A DNA stretch of 64,000 nucleotides from Geopseudomonas aromaticivorans (GCF_019097855.1 NZ_JAHRGL010000057.1:62001-126000), one strand, 5' to 3'; positions 44,730 to 55,035 are shown, counted from the first letter of the stretch. Program-made: numbers and translations. Notes: a model not told the origin generated them from the letters alone.

Positions 44730-44957
44730 TCAGCTGCTCATGCCTTGCACCAGGCCAAACAGCATCAGCAAGCCCTGCGGGTCGGACTGGCCCGACGACT
44801 GCGCCGTCGCCCCAATGGGGCTCTGGGCCAGCGGCTGCTCGGTCAGGCCGCTGCTGCGGATGACCGTCAGCCCGGGCTGCCACCAACTGACGGCGGCCTG
44901 CGCGGCCACCCCGAAAGCCGCGGCCAGGAACAGGCCGCGGATGAGATACGGTGCCAT
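44730..44957 (-). CDS. Small exported or membrane protein of unknown function
   Basis: The 75-residue protein starts with a signal or anchor (LIRGLFLAAAFGVAAQAAV), followed by a Ser/Gln-rich segment and a hydrophobic C terminus (LLMLFGLVQG). No family is recognised. It begins 5 bases after the inaA-like stop, so it is probably the last gene of the colR-colS-methyltransferase-inaA group. An in-frame start at 45035 would run into the inaA gene. Confidence 0.65.
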   Translation of the reverse strand: MAPYLIRGLFLAAAFGVAAQAAVSWWQPGLTVIRSSGLTEQPLAQSPIGATAQSSGQSDPQGLLMLFGLVQGMSS

Positions 44958-44962
44958 GTCGA

Positions 44963-45661
44963 TTACTCCTCGATACCGTGGCCGGAGACCTCGAGGTAAC
45001 CGTAGTTGAGGGCACTCCACTCCTGCTCGCCCCATGACGAGTGGCGCCGCAGCTGGCGCACGTCATGGCGCGCCGCGCCGCGGACGCTGAACCGGCGGCG
45101 GCTCTTTTCCAGATCGAGCAGGGCCAGTTCGACCTGCTCCCCGGCACCGATGCGCAGGAAGATGTGCTTGGGATACAGGCAGCCATGCTGCCAGCGAGCC
45201 TGGTGCAGACGCGCCAGGAGGTTGCCCAGCTGCTGGAAGATGCGCTGGCGCAGCGACTCGCTCCAAGCCAGCGGTTCACCGCGGGCATAGATCGCTTCCA
45301 GGCTGTCGAAGCCGTCCAGCGCCGCCGTCACCAGCAACGCCTGCCAGCGCCCCTGCCGGCGCCGGGTCGCGCAGAACATCACCTGCGGCACCCCCACGCC
45401 GAGCGCGGCAAAAGCCTCCAGGGCACGCTGCTCGCGCAGCACGGTCGGCTCGCCGAGCGGGTGTTGCCAGTCGCGGTAGCAGTGATCGATCTGTTGCTTG
45501 CGGTACAGCAGGCGACCATCGCTGGTGCGCATGCGCTGCACGCCGCTCATGCCGCCACGTCGCTCGTTGGGCTCCTCGACCCACTCACCCGGCTCCGCCA
45601 GCCAACGGTCGAAAGCCTCGGCCGACGGCAGTTCCAGCAGGCTAGCCAATGCACTGCTCAT
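44963..45661 (-). CDS. inaA: InaA/lipopolysaccharide-kinase-like protein
   Basis: The 232-residue protein belongs to the lipopolysaccharide kinase (Kdo/WaaP) family: VLREQRALEAFAALGVGVPQ, GNLLARLHQARWQHGCLYPK, HIFLRIG and ALLDLEKSRRR, the last being the DxE/D-containing metal site. It probably phosphorylates a sugar or lipid in the envelope. In Pseudomonas the gene sits next to colRS and is called inaA or wapQ-like. It starts 3 bases after the methyltransferase stop. Confidence 0.86.
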   Translation of the reverse strand: MSSALASLLELPSAEAFDRWLAEPGEWVEEPNERRGGMSGVQRMRTSDGRLLYRKQQIDHCYRDWQHPLGEPTVLREQRALEAFAALGVGVPQVMFCATRRRQGRWQALLVTAALDGFDSLEAIYARGEPLAWSESLRQRIFQQLGNLLARLHQARWQHGCLYPKHIFLRIGAGEQVELALLDLEKSRRRFSVRGAARHDVRQLRRHSSWGEQEWSALNYGYLEVSGHGIEE

Positions 45662-45664
45662 GGC

Positions 45665-46345
45665 TCAGGCCTTGCGCAGCACGTAGACCCGCCACATGGC
45701 GTAACCCGGAACGAAGTCGTAATGGGTGTCGATGCGGAAACCGGCGGCCTTGAACTCGCGCTCGATCTGCTCGCGCTCGGCAACGAAGCGGTTCTGGTAG
45801 GTGCCAACCTTGCCACGGGCCAGACGACGCTGCTCCAGACGGCGGCGACGCCAGGACTTGAAGTTGCCATCCACCCACAGCGAGAGGATCACGCTATCGC
45901 GGGTCACCCGATGGAATTCGCGCAGCAGGACCGCGCGGTCCTTGGCTTCGCCGATGTGGTGCAGCAGGCGCATGGAGAAGATGCTGTCGACGGCATTGTC
46001 CGGCAGATCGATGGCGAATGCGGAAGTCTGCAGCGGCTTGACCCGCTTGACCACATCGGCAGGCTGCGAGCCAAGGGCGATGTTGAGCATGTGCTCGGAG
46101 TTGTCGGCGCCGATGATCACCCGGTTGGCCTTTTCCGCCAGCAGCGGCCAGAAGCGCCCGGCACCGCAGGGCAGGTCGAGCACCAGCCCCGGATCACCGG
46201 CGCGCTGCAGGGCCCGACGCGCCAGCTGCACGTCGCGCCAGTGCGACGCACGCCGCGACAGGCCATCCTGATGCTTCTCGAAATACTGCTGGGCGTGCTC
46301 GGCATCGTATTTGCGGGAAAACTCGAGCTCGACAGGCTTGGTCAT
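45665..46345 (-). CDS. SAM-dependent methyltransferase adjacent to colRS
   Basis: The 226-residue protein has class I motifs: VLDLPCGAGRF (motif I), VIIGADNSEHML (motif II), DNAVDSIFSMRLLHHI (motif IV/post) and an N-terminal EFSRKYDAEHAQQYFEKH. The substrate is not evident; its place in the colRS cluster suggests a lipid A, core or other envelope target. It forms a tight operon with inaA and follows colS by 81 bases with a ColR-like site in the gap. Confidence 0.85.
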   Translation of the reverse strand: MTKPVELEFSRKYDAEHAQQYFEKHQDGLSRRASHWRDVQLARRALQRAGDPGLVLDLPCGAGRFWPLLAEKANRVIIGADNSEHMLNIALGSQPADVVKRVKPLQTSAFAIDLPDNAVDSIFSMRLLHHIGEAKDRAVLLREFHRVTRDSVILSLWVDGNFKSWRRRRLEQRRLARGKVGTYQNRFVAEREQIEREFKAAGFRIDTHYDFVPGYAMWRVYVLRKA

Positions 46346-46414
46346 TGAAGGACTTCCAACGGTTGTTGATTGGCCAGACTAGCTGCGCGGACGTGATATT
46401 CGAGTCAACCAAAT

Positions 46415-46430
46415 GTGAAAATTTCGTCAA
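46415..46430 (-). promoter_or_regulatory. Candidate ColR box upstream of the methyltransferase operon
   Basis: On the minus strand this reads TTGAC-GAAA-TTTTCAC. It overlaps the colS stop codon and lies about 70 bases upstream of the methyltransferase start. The TTTTCAC half and TTGAC half resemble the reported P. putida ColR consensus, but the spacing is one base longer than I recall. The same pattern occurs at 48457-48472. Confidence 0.6.
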
Positions 46431-47701
46431 ACGGACGTCAGGCGCACCTCGAAACGACAGCCATGGGGCTGTGCCGACTGCAGGCGGATCTGCCAGCCCT
46501 CGTGCTCGCAGATCCGCTTGACCAGCGACAGCCCGAGCCCCAGACCGTCGCCGCGTTCGCGGTTGACGCGCACGAATGGCTCGAATACCGACTCGCGCAG
46601 GGCTTCGGGAATACCCTCGCCGCTGTCCTCGACGACGAAGCCATCGGCGCCCAAGCTCAGACGGATATGGCCGCTGTCGGTGTAGTGCCAGGCGTTGCGC
46701 AACAGGTTGCCGAGTACCGCACGCAGGAACGGCGCGTTGAACAGCGTCGACAACGAATGATCGGACAGGTAGTCGAGACGCAGCCCCTTGGTCTCGATCG
46801 GCGCGCGCCACTGCGCCACCAGCTCGTCGGCGACCTGCGCCAGCGTGGCCTGCTGCGCCAGACTGGCCTGGCCGGACTGGGCACGCGCCAGCAACAGAAA
46901 GGTCTGCACCAGTTCGCGCATGTCGCTGCTGGCGCGGGCAATACGCTGCACCTGGCGGCGTGCGCGCTCGTCCAGCGCCGGATTCTCCAGCAGCAGCTCG
47001 CAGGAGCTGGCCAGCACCATCAGCGGCGTGCGCAGCTCATGGCTGACGTCGCTGGTGAACATCTGTTCGCGATTGAGCACCTCGCGCAGCTGGTTGAGGG
47101 TCTCGTCGAAGGCCCCGGCCAGTTGGCCCACCTCGTCGGGGGCGTAATCCGGGGCCAACGGCGGCGCCAGGGCCAGCAGCTGGTCGCGGTGACGAACCTG
47201 GTGCGCCAAGCGCGTCACCGGCGCCATCACCTGGCGCGCCAGCAGCCAGCCGAGCGCGGCGGCCAGCAGCAGGCTGAAGATGAAGCCCACCGCCACCACG
47301 ACATACATCAGATCCTCGCGCGCCTCGAAATCGCTCTGATCCTGCAGCAGCACATAGTGGCGTCCGCTCACCTCGCGCACCATGGCGTGGAAGGACTGCG
47401 GCCCGCGGAACACCTCGTGAAACCCCTCGTCCAGCCCGGCCACATCCTCGGTCATGGCCAACTCGACGGGGCCGTCGCTGACATAGAACAGCTGATCCGG
47501 CTGCGGCTGCAGGCGCCACTCATCCATGTTCTCCATCCGCAGCAGGCGGTCGAGATCGCGGCCGAGCTCGGCGGACAGCAAGCGCTTCTCGACCACGTGC
47601 ACCGTCACCACCGTGCCCACGGCGAAGGCGCCGGCCACCAGCAGGCTCATCAGCACGAAAGCGGTGACGATCCGCTGCGACAGGCTCTGCCTAAACGCCA
47701 T
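46427..47701 (-). CDS. colS: Sensor histidine kinase ColS
   Basis: The 424-residue inner-membrane kinase has helices at about 8-28 and 160-182 around a periplasmic domain, a HAMP-like linker, the H box SDVSHELRTPL and an ATPase domain with LLRNAWHYTDSGHI, EDSGEGIPEALR and GDGLGLGLSLVKR. In P. putida ColS senses excess zinc or iron through acidic periplasmic residues; here the acidic stretch LDEGFHE is in that domain. It overlaps colR by 11 bases. Synteny with the methyltransferase and inaA supports the name. Confidence 0.92.
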   Translation of the reverse strand: MAFRQSLSQRIVTAFVLMSLLVAGAFAVGTVVTVHVVEKRLLSAELGRDLDRLLRMENMDEWRLQPQPDQLFYVSDGPVELAMTEDVAGLDEGFHEVFRGPQSFHAMVREVSGRHYVLLQDQSDFEAREDLMYVVVAVGFIFSLLLAAALGWLLARQVMAPVTRLAHQVRHRDQLLALAPPLAPDYAPDEVGQLAGAFDETLNQLREVLNREQMFTSDVSHELRTPLMVLASSCELLLENPALDERARRQVQRIARASSDMRELVQTFLLLARAQSGQASLAQQATLAQVADELVAQWRAPIETKGLRLDYLSDHSLSTLFNAPFLRAVLGNLLRNAWHYTDSGHIRLSLGADGFVVEDSGEGIPEALRESVFEPFVRVNRERGDGLGLGLSLVKRICEHEGWQIRLQSAQPHGCRFEVRLTSV

Positions 47702-48374
47702 CGTCGCTCTCCGCCAGGCGGTAGCCCAGGCCATGCACGGTGTGTAGCAGCGGCCGCGGGAACGGTTTGTCGATCACCTGGCGCAGCTGGTGGATGTGGC
47801 TGCGCAGGCTGTCGCTGTCCGGGCAGTTGTCGCCCCACAGCGCCTCCTCGAGCGCCTCGCGGCGCAGCACGTGCGGGCTTTTCTGCATCAGCAGGGCCAG
47901 CAGCTTGAGCCCCAGCGGGTTGAGCTTGAGGCGGCGACCGCCGCGGCTGACTTCCAGGGTGTCGAGATCGTAGGCGAGGTCGGCCACCTGCAGCAGCCGC
48001 CGGCCGCCGCCCTGGGTGCGGCGCAGCACCGCCTCGATGCGCGCCGCCAGTTCGGACAGCGCAAACGGCTTGACCAGATAGTCGTCGGCGCCGGCCCGGA
48101 ACCCTTGCAGGCGGTCGTCGAGCTGGTCGCGGGCGGTGAGCATGATCACCGGGATCTCGCTGCGCGCCTCGTCGCGCAGGCGCTGGCACAGGCTGTAGCC
48201 GTCCAGGCCGGGCAACATCACGTCGAGCACCAGCAGGTCGTAGTGGCCACTGGTCGCCAGGTGCAGGCCGGACAGGCCGTCCTGCGCACAGTCGACCGTG
48301 TAGCCCTTGAGCGTCAGGTAATCGGCCAGGTTGGCCAGGATGTCACGATTGTCTTCGACCAGCAGAATACGCAT
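47691..48374 (-). CDS. colR: Response regulator ColR
   Basis: The 227-residue OmpR-type regulator has a receiver (MRILLVEDNRDI, LLVLDVMLPGLDG with the phospho-Asp, MLTARD, GADDYLVKPF) and a winged helix (LLHTVHGLGYRLAES). ColR controls genes of outer-membrane and lipid A maintenance. The ATG at 48374 has a perfect AGGAGGT 6 bases upstream; a start at 48395 would ignore it. It is divergent from the LtaS-like gene, with 167 bases between. Confidence 0.94.
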   Translation of the reverse strand: MRILLVEDNRDILANLADYLTLKGYTVDCAQDGLSGLHLATSGHYDLLVLDVMLPGLDGYSLCQRLRDEARSEIPVIMLTARDQLDDRLQGFRAGADDYLVKPFALSELAARIEAVLRRTQGGGRRLLQVADLAYDLDTLEVSRGGRRLKLNPLGLKLLALLMQKSPHVLRREALEEALWGDNCPDSDSLRSHIHQLRQVIDKPFPRPLLHTVHGLGYRLAESDDGV

Positions 48375-48456
48375 GCAAGTACCTCCTGCCGTCATCTTGC
48401 TGCGGCAGGTTTAGGGGATTCTTAAGTACTGCCAAGGTACTCAACCGCGTCGAGGT

Positions 48457-48472
48457 TTGACACATTTTTCAC
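48457..48472 (+). promoter_or_regulatory. Candidate ColR box upstream of the LtaS-like/PAP2 operon
   Basis: TTGAC-ACAT-TTTTCAC lies 69 bases before the LtaS-like start, in the divergent region with colR. It repeats the pattern found at 46415-46430 on the other side of colRS. A direct match to the P. putida ColR consensus requires one extra base. Confidence 0.6.
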
Positions 48473-48541
48473 CCTAGGCTCACAAAGCCGCGACAGTGCC
48501 GGGAGCAAGCTGCGCGCATCGAACTGCCCGGATCCTTCGCC

Positions 48542-50515
48542 ATGCCCCTGTTGCGCTCCGCTCCACTGCGTTACCTGTTACTCGTCCTGACCTGTTGGCT
48601 CGCCCTGTTCGCCCTGACCCGCAGCGTCCTGCTGATCGGCCACTGGTCGGAGGCCGCACTGGCCCTGAGCGACCTGCCCGCGCTGTTCCTGACCGGACTG
48701 GCCTACGACCTCGGCTTCCTCGCCTACGCTGCCATGCCGCTGGGCCTGTACCTGTTGCTCTGCCCGGCCGGCCTGTGGCGCCGTCGTGGCCACCGGGTGT
48801 GGCTGCACGCTCTGCTCGCCGTCAGCCTGTTCGCCATGCTGTTCAGCGCCCTCTCCGAATGGCTGTTCTGGGACGAGTTCGGCGTGCGCTTCAACTTCAT
48901 CGCCGTCGACTACCTGGTCTACTCGGAGGAGGTGATCCACAACATCCTCGAGTCCTACCCGGTGTTCCGCCTGCTCGGCGCCATCGCCGTGCTCGCCATC
49001 GGCCTGACTCTCGCCCTGCGCCCGCTGGTGCGCCGCGCCCTGGACGCCGAGCTGCCGCCCCTGCGCCAGCGCCTGGCCGGTTTCGCCCTGCTCGCCGCCG
49101 GCTGCGGTCTCGGCTTCGCCCTGCTCGACCAGCAGCATCCGCGCGGCCTCGGCGGCAACGCCTACCAGCACGAACTGGCCAGCAACGGCCCCTACCAGTT
49201 CTTCGCCGCCTTCCGCAACAACGAACTGGACTACCAGCAGTTCTACCCGACCCTGGAGATGAGCAAGGTTGCCGGCATCCTGCGCCAGGAGTTGCAGGAG
49301 CCCAATGCCCGCTTCAACGACGGCGAGCCGCTGAATATCCGCCGGCAGATCGACAACCCCGGCCCGCCGGCCAAGCTCAACGTGGTGCTGGTCACCATCG
49401 AGAGCCTGTCGGCCAAGTACCTCGGCAGCTTCGGCGACAGCCGCGGTTTGACCCCCAACCTCGACCGCCTGCGCCAGGAAAGCCTGTTCTTCAACAACGT
49501 CTACGCCACCGGCACCCGTACCGACCGCGGCCTGGAAGCCATCACCCTGTCCGTGCCGCCGACTCCGGGGCGCTCCATCGTCAAGCGCATCGGCCGCGAG
49601 AGCGGCTACGCCAGCCTCGGCCAGCAGCTCGCGGTGCAGGGTTACGACAGCGTGTTCGTCTACGGCGGGCGCGGCTACTTCGACAACATGAACGCCTTCT
49701 TCGGCGGCAACGGCTACCGCATCGTCGACCAGAGCAGCGTACCGGAGCAGGACATTCACTTCGCCAATGCCTGGGGCATGGCCGACGAGGACCTCTATGC
49801 CCAGGCGATGAAGGTGGCCGACGCCGACCATGCCGCCGGCAAGCCGTTCCTGCTGCAGCTGATGACCACCTCCAACCACCGCCCCTACACCTACCCGGAC
49901 GGGCGCATCGACATCGCTTCCGGCGACGGGCGCGAAGGCGCAGTGAAGTACACCGACTGGGCGATCGGCGACTTCCTCGCCAAGGCGCGCCAGAAGCCCT
50001 GGTTCGACGACACCGTGTTCGTCTTCGTCGCCGACCACTGCGCCGGCAGCGCCGGGATGGAGGACCTGCCAGTGGACAACTACCACATCCCGCTGTTCGT
50101 CTATGCGCCGAAGTGGATCCAGGCCCGCGAGGACGGCCAACTGGCCAGCCAGATCGACCTGGCGCCGACCCTGCTCGGCCTGCTCGGGGCGGACTACGAA
50201 TCGACCTTCTTCGGTCGCGACCTGTTGCAGCCGCACAGCAATCCGCCGCGGGTACTGATCGGCAACTACCAGCACCTGGGACTGTTCGACGGACAGAACC
50301 TGGCGATCCTCAGCCCGAACCGGCTGATGCGTCGGCATGACGACGCCCTCGGCGCCAGCCGCGAACACACCGCCAACCGCGACGATGCGCTGATCGACCG
50401 CGACATCGCCTACTACCAGAGCGCCAGCTACGCCTTCAGCCACGGCCTGCTGACCTGGCGCGGCAAGCTGCCGGCTGGAACGACCCTCGGCCTGGCTGCG
50501 GAGACGACAAACTGA
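48542..50515 (+). CDS. LTA synthase/sulfatase family membrane phosphotransferase
   Basis: The 657-residue protein has five N-terminal membrane helices (residues 10-170), then an extracytoplasmic alkaline-phosphatase-fold domain: LNVVLVTIESLSAKYLGSFG with the nucleophile region TGTRTDRGLEAITLSVPPTP, and metal residues in VFVFVADHCAGSAGMED. Such proteins move phosphate-containing head groups, as LtaS and OpgB do. In a Gram-negative cell the likely substrate is a glucan, lipid A or phospholipid. It overlaps the PAP2 gene by one base (TGATG). Confidence 0.88.
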   Translation: MPLLRSAPLRYLLLVLTCWLALFALTRSVLLIGHWSEAALALSDLPALFLTGLAYDLGFLAYAAMPLGLYLLLCPAGLWRRRGHRVWLHALLAVSLFAMLFSALSEWLFWDEFGVRFNFIAVDYLVYSEEVIHNILESYPVFRLLGAIAVLAIGLTLALRPLVRRALDAELPPLRQRLAGFALLAAGCGLGFALLDQQHPRGLGGNAYQHELASNGPYQFFAAFRNNELDYQQFYPTLEMSKVAGILRQELQEPNARFNDGEPLNIRRQIDNPGPPAKLNVVLVTIESLSAKYLGSFGDSRGLTPNLDRLRQESLFFNNVYATGTRTDRGLEAITLSVPPTPGRSIVKRIGRESGYASLGQQLAVQGYDSVFVYGGRGYFDNMNAFFGGNGYRIVDQSSVPEQDIHFANAWGMADEDLYAQAMKVADADHAAGKPFLLQLMTTSNHRPYTYPDGRIDIASGDGREGAVKYTDWAIGDFLAKARQKPWFDDTVFVFVADHCAGSAGMEDLPVDNYHIPLFVYAPKWIQAREDGQLASQIDLAPTLLGLLGADYESTFFGRDLLQPHSNPPRVLIGNYQHLGLFDGQNLAILSPNRLMRRHDDALGASREHTANRDDALIDRDIAYYQSASYAFSHGLLTWRGKLPAGTTLGLAAETTN

Positions 50516-51261
50516 TGCCCCCCTCGATTCCGGGCGCCTCGCGCCCGCTGCGCACCTGGCTGGCGCTGGGACTGCCACTGGCACTGATCGTGTTGCTGCT
50601 GGTGTTCGAGCCCACTCGCCTCGACTTCGCTCTGAGCGACCTGTTCTACCAGCCGGGAGTGGGCTTCAGCGGCGGGCACAGCGCGTTTCTCGAAGACTTC
50701 CTGCATGACCGCGCTAAGCAGGGCGTGATCGTCATCGGCGTGCTGGCCATCGCCGGCCTGCTGGCGAGCTGGCTGTACCGCCCGTGGGCGGCGCTGCGCC
50801 GGCCATTCGGTTACCTGGTGCTGGCCATGGCGCTGTCCACCGCCATCGTCAATCCGGTGAAGACCCTGACCGGGGTGCACTGTCCGTGGAGCCTGACCCA
50901 GTACGGCGGGGAAGAAACCTACAGCCCGCTGCTCGGCGAGCGGGCGCCGGTCGTGGACAAGGCCGGGCGCTGCTGGCCCGGCGGCCACGCCAGCAGCGGC
51001 TTCACCCTGTTCGCCCTGTACTTCGTCCTGCGCGACCGCAAACCGCGCCTGGCACGCGCCGCACTGCTGTTCGCGCTGACCCTAGGTACGGTGTTCTCCG
51101 TGGGCCGAGTCATGCAGGGCGCGCACTTTCTCTCGCACAACGTCTGGACGGCGCTGTTCGACTGGCTGATCTGTCTCGGCTTTTATCGCCTGATCCTTTA
51201 TCGCCAGGCCCAGACCACGGCGCCCGCCCTGGCCACGCTGCCGCTGGAAAGCCGCAGCTGA
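50515..51261 (+). CDS. PAP2 superfamily membrane phosphatase
   Basis: The 248-residue protein has about six membrane helices and the PAP2 motifs in modified form: KTLTGVHCPW (motif 1, with Cys-Pro for the usual Arg-Pro), CWPGGHASSGF (motif 2) and SVGRVMQGAHFLSHN (motif 3, His-containing). The TGVHCPW variant is common in PAP2 proteins next to phosphoethanolamine transferases or LtaS-like enzymes. It is probably used to dephosphorylate a lipid phosphate released or made by the overlapping upstream gene. A strong bidirectional terminator follows. Confidence 0.87.
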   Translation: MPPSIPGASRPLRTWLALGLPLALIVLLLVFEPTRLDFALSDLFYQPGVGFSGGHSAFLEDFLHDRAKQGVIVIGVLAIAGLLASWLYRPWAALRRPFGYLVLAMALSTAIVNPVKTLTGVHCPWSLTQYGGEETYSPLLGERAPVVDKAGRCWPGGHASSGFTLFALYFVLRDRKPRLARAALLFALTLGTVFSVGRVMQGAHFLSHNVWTALFDWLICLGFYRLILYRQAQTTAPALATLPLESRS

Positions 51262-51306
51262 GGTCTCTCGACACCCCAGCTTTGCGCCCCGGAGCGAAAA
51301 GCTGGG

Positions 51307-51345
51307 GCATAAAAAAACCCGCGCTAAGCGCGGGTTTTTTTATGC
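51307..51345. terminator. Near-perfect bidirectional intrinsic terminator
   Basis: A long palindrome has core CCCGCGC (51318-51324)/GCGCGGG (51328-51334) flanked by seven A before and seven T after, and GCATA/TATGC ends. It ends the PAP2 gene and the convergent groEL gene. Confidence 0.95.
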
Positions 51346-51367
51346 TTGGAGGCAGAAGCCGGGAGGC

Positions 51368-53020
<1,653 letters not shown>

Positions 53021-53060
53021 TTAAATGGAATTCAGTGGACGCAGAAAAGGAAGCGGTTGA

Positions 53061-53354
53061 TCAGGCTTCCAGCACGGCGAGGATTTCGCTCTCGGCCATC
53101 ACCAGCAGGTCTTCACCGTCGACCTTGATGGTGTTGCTGCCGGAGTACGGGCCGAACACCACCTTGTCACCCACTTTCACTGCCAGCGGACGCACTTCGC
53201 CGTTGTCCAGCACGCGGCCGGCGCCGACGGCGAGCACTTCGCCTTGGTTCGGCTTCTCGGCAGCGGAACCCGGCAGCACGATGCCGCCTGCGGTCTTGGT
53301 TTCTTCTTCGCTGCGACGAATCACGACGCGGTCATGCAGAGGACGAAGCTTCAT
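53061..53354 (-). CDS. groES: Co-chaperonin GroES
   Basis: The 97-residue protein has [18 protein letters not shown], the mobile-loop [20 protein letters not shown] and the ending [16 protein letters not shown]. It caps the GroEL ring. GGAGA lies before the ATG at 53354. It is the first gene of the groESL operon. Confidence 0.99.
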   Translation of the reverse strand: MKLRPLHDRVVIRRSEEETKTAGGIVLPGSAAEKPNQGEVLAVGAGRVLDNGEVRPLAVKVGDKVVFGPYSGSNTIKVDGEDLLVMAESEILAVLEA

Positions 53355-53500
53355 TGTCGATCTCTCCTAACAGGTTGTTTCCAGCGACCGGTGATATTCA
53401 CCGGCGGGTTGGCGGATTCCGGCGTTGCCGGAGGCAATGTGACGGGCACATCGCGAAAGTCTGGGCGGCGATTGCAACAGCAATCTTGCGCTCCCCGCTT

Positions 53501-53527
53501 TATCGGGGCTGGCCTCGGTATTTCAAG
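53501..53527 (-). promoter_or_regulatory. Sigma-32 heat-shock promoter of groESL
   Basis: On the minus strand the -35 box is CTTGAA (53522-53527) and the -10 box CCCCGATA (53501-53508), with 13 bases between, as in the sigma-32 consensus CTTGAA-N13/14-CCCCATNT. It lies about 150 bases upstream of groES in the gap to fxsA. Confidence 0.85.
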
Positions 53528-53548
53528 GGGGGGAGGAGTAAAAAAGTT

Positions 53549-53992
53549 TCAGTCGTCGTGGCGTTTCCATTCGCCTTCGATGATCTGCGGACGCGACGGC
53601 GACGGCCCCTGCTGGCCGGCCTGCGCGGCGCGAGCCGAGTGCTGCGCGGCGCGGCGACCCAGACGGCGCTTGAGCAGGTGGCGGGTGAACGGCAGCAGGC
53701 AGAACAGGCCAAGCAGGTCGCTGATGAAGCCCGGCAGCAGCAGCAGGAAACCGCCCAAGGCCATCAGCAGGCCGTCGAGCATTTCCTGCTCCGGCATCTC
53801 GCCGCCGAGCAGCCGGGCACGCGCACGCCACGCGGTAGCCGGACCGGCGATACGCAGCAGGAAGCCGCCGACCAAGGCGCCGGCGATGATCAGCAGCAGG
53901 GTCGCCAGGACGCCGATGCTGCTGCCGACCTGGATCAGCAGGGCCAACTCAAGCAACGGGAAGAGGATGAAGACCAACAGCAGAAGGCGCAT
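53549..53992 (-). CDS. fxsA: FxsA family membrane protein
   Basis: The 147-residue protein has three to four membrane segments (LLLLVFILFPLLELALLI, VGSSIGVLATLLLIIAGALV, ALGGFLLLLPGFISDLLGLF) and a charged cytoplasmic tail (IIEGEWKRHDD). E. coli FxsA affects exclusion of phage T7 by the F plasmid. The ATG at 53992 (MRLLLL) is preferred to one at 54022. It is upstream of groESL on the same strand, as in P. aeruginosa. Confidence 0.92.
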   Translation of the reverse strand: MRLLLLVFILFPLLELALLIQVGSSIGVLATLLLIIAGALVGGFLLRIAGPATAWRARARLLGGEMPEQEMLDGLLMALGGFLLLLPGFISDLLGLFCLLPFTRHLLKRRLGRRAAQHSARAAQAGQQGPSPSRPQIIEGEWKRHDD

Positions 53993-54276
53993 CGAATCGA
54001 TTTTCCTGAACGGGCATGACACCCCAATGTGACATTAGATGGCGCTCGCGTCAGGGAAATTCAAGCCGGCCTGCCGCCACCCGTCGCCCGCCCCGCACGT
54101 CGCCGGACACAGCACGCCGATAAACCGCTTGACGACCACCCCCCTAAATGCTGCACTGCACAACGAAGCACCAACAGTGACGCTTCGCACAGAATCCAGC
54201 GCTGCCAATCGGCGCAACGGGCTGCTGCCGCACCCGCAGCACGGCCAGAAAACAACCACGGCACGGGGCTCCCTGC

Positions 54277-55035
54277 ATGGAACTGAAAGACAAAGTCATC
54301 ATCGTCACCGGCGGGGGCCAGGGCCTCGGCCGCGCCATGGCCGAACACCTCTCCCGCCGCGGTGCAAAACTGGCGCTGGTCGACCTCAACCCGGAAAAAC
54401 TGGAGCAAGCGGTGAGTGCCTGCCGGGACAACGACGTCGAGGCACGCGCCTACGTGTGCAACGTCGCCGACGAGGTCCAGGTCGAGCGGATGGTACAGCA
54501 GGTGGCCGGCGACTTCGGCGCCATCCACGGCCTGATCAACAATGCCGGCATCCTGCGCGACGGCCTGCTGCTCAAGGTCAAGGACGGCGAAATCCAGAAA
54601 CTCAGCCTGGCGCAGTGGCAGGCGGTGATCGACGTCAACCTGACCGGGGTATTCCTCTGTACCCGCGAAGTGGCAGCGAAGATGATCGAGCTGCAGTGCC
54701 AGGGCGCGCTCGTCAACATCTCGTCGGTCTCCCGCGCCGGCAACATGGGGCAGAGCAACTACAGCGCGGCCAAGGCCGCGGTGGCTTCGCTCACCGTGGT
54801 CTGGGCCAAGGAGCTGGCGCGCTACGGCATCCGTGTCGGCGCCATCGCCCCCGGCTTCATCGCCACCGACATGGTGGCCAGCATGAAGCCCGAGGCCCTG
54901 GAGAAACTGGCGGCGGGCATCCCGACCAAGCGCCTGGGCCATCCGGAGGAGATCGCCAGCGCCGCGGCGTTCATCTTCGAGAACGACTACTTCACCGGTC
55001 GCGTGCTGGAAGTGGACGGCGGCATCCGCCTGTAA
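54277..55035 (+). CDS. Short-chain dehydrogenase/reductase (FabG-like)
   Basis: The 252-residue NAD(P)H-dependent SDR has VTGGGQGLGRAMAEHL (TGxxxGxG), LINNAGILRDG (NNAG), and the catalytic Ser-Tyr-Lys in NISSVSRAGN and SNYSAAKAA. The GPGFIATDM-like IAPGFIATDM and DGGIRL end are typical of 3-oxoacyl-ACP reductases, but the substrate cannot be assigned. CGGGGC lies before the ATG; the region before it (to 53993) shows no gene. Confidence 0.92.
   Translation: MELKDKVIIVTGGGQGLGRAMAEHLSRRGAKLALVDLNPEKLEQAVSACRDNDVEARAYVCNVADEVQVERMVQQVAGDFGAIHGLINNAGILRDGLLLKVKDGEIQKLSLAQWQAVIDVNLTGVFLCTREVAAKMIELQCQGALVNISSVSRAGNMGQSNYSAAKAAVASLTVVWAKELARYGIRVGAIAPGFIATDMVASMKPEALEKLAAGIPTKRLGHPEEIASAAAFIFENDYFTGRVLEVDGGIRL

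Noticed and set aside
48578-50584. Long antisense open frame over the LtaS-like gene
   Set aside because: It is a shadow of the sulfatase-family gene in a GC-rich background.
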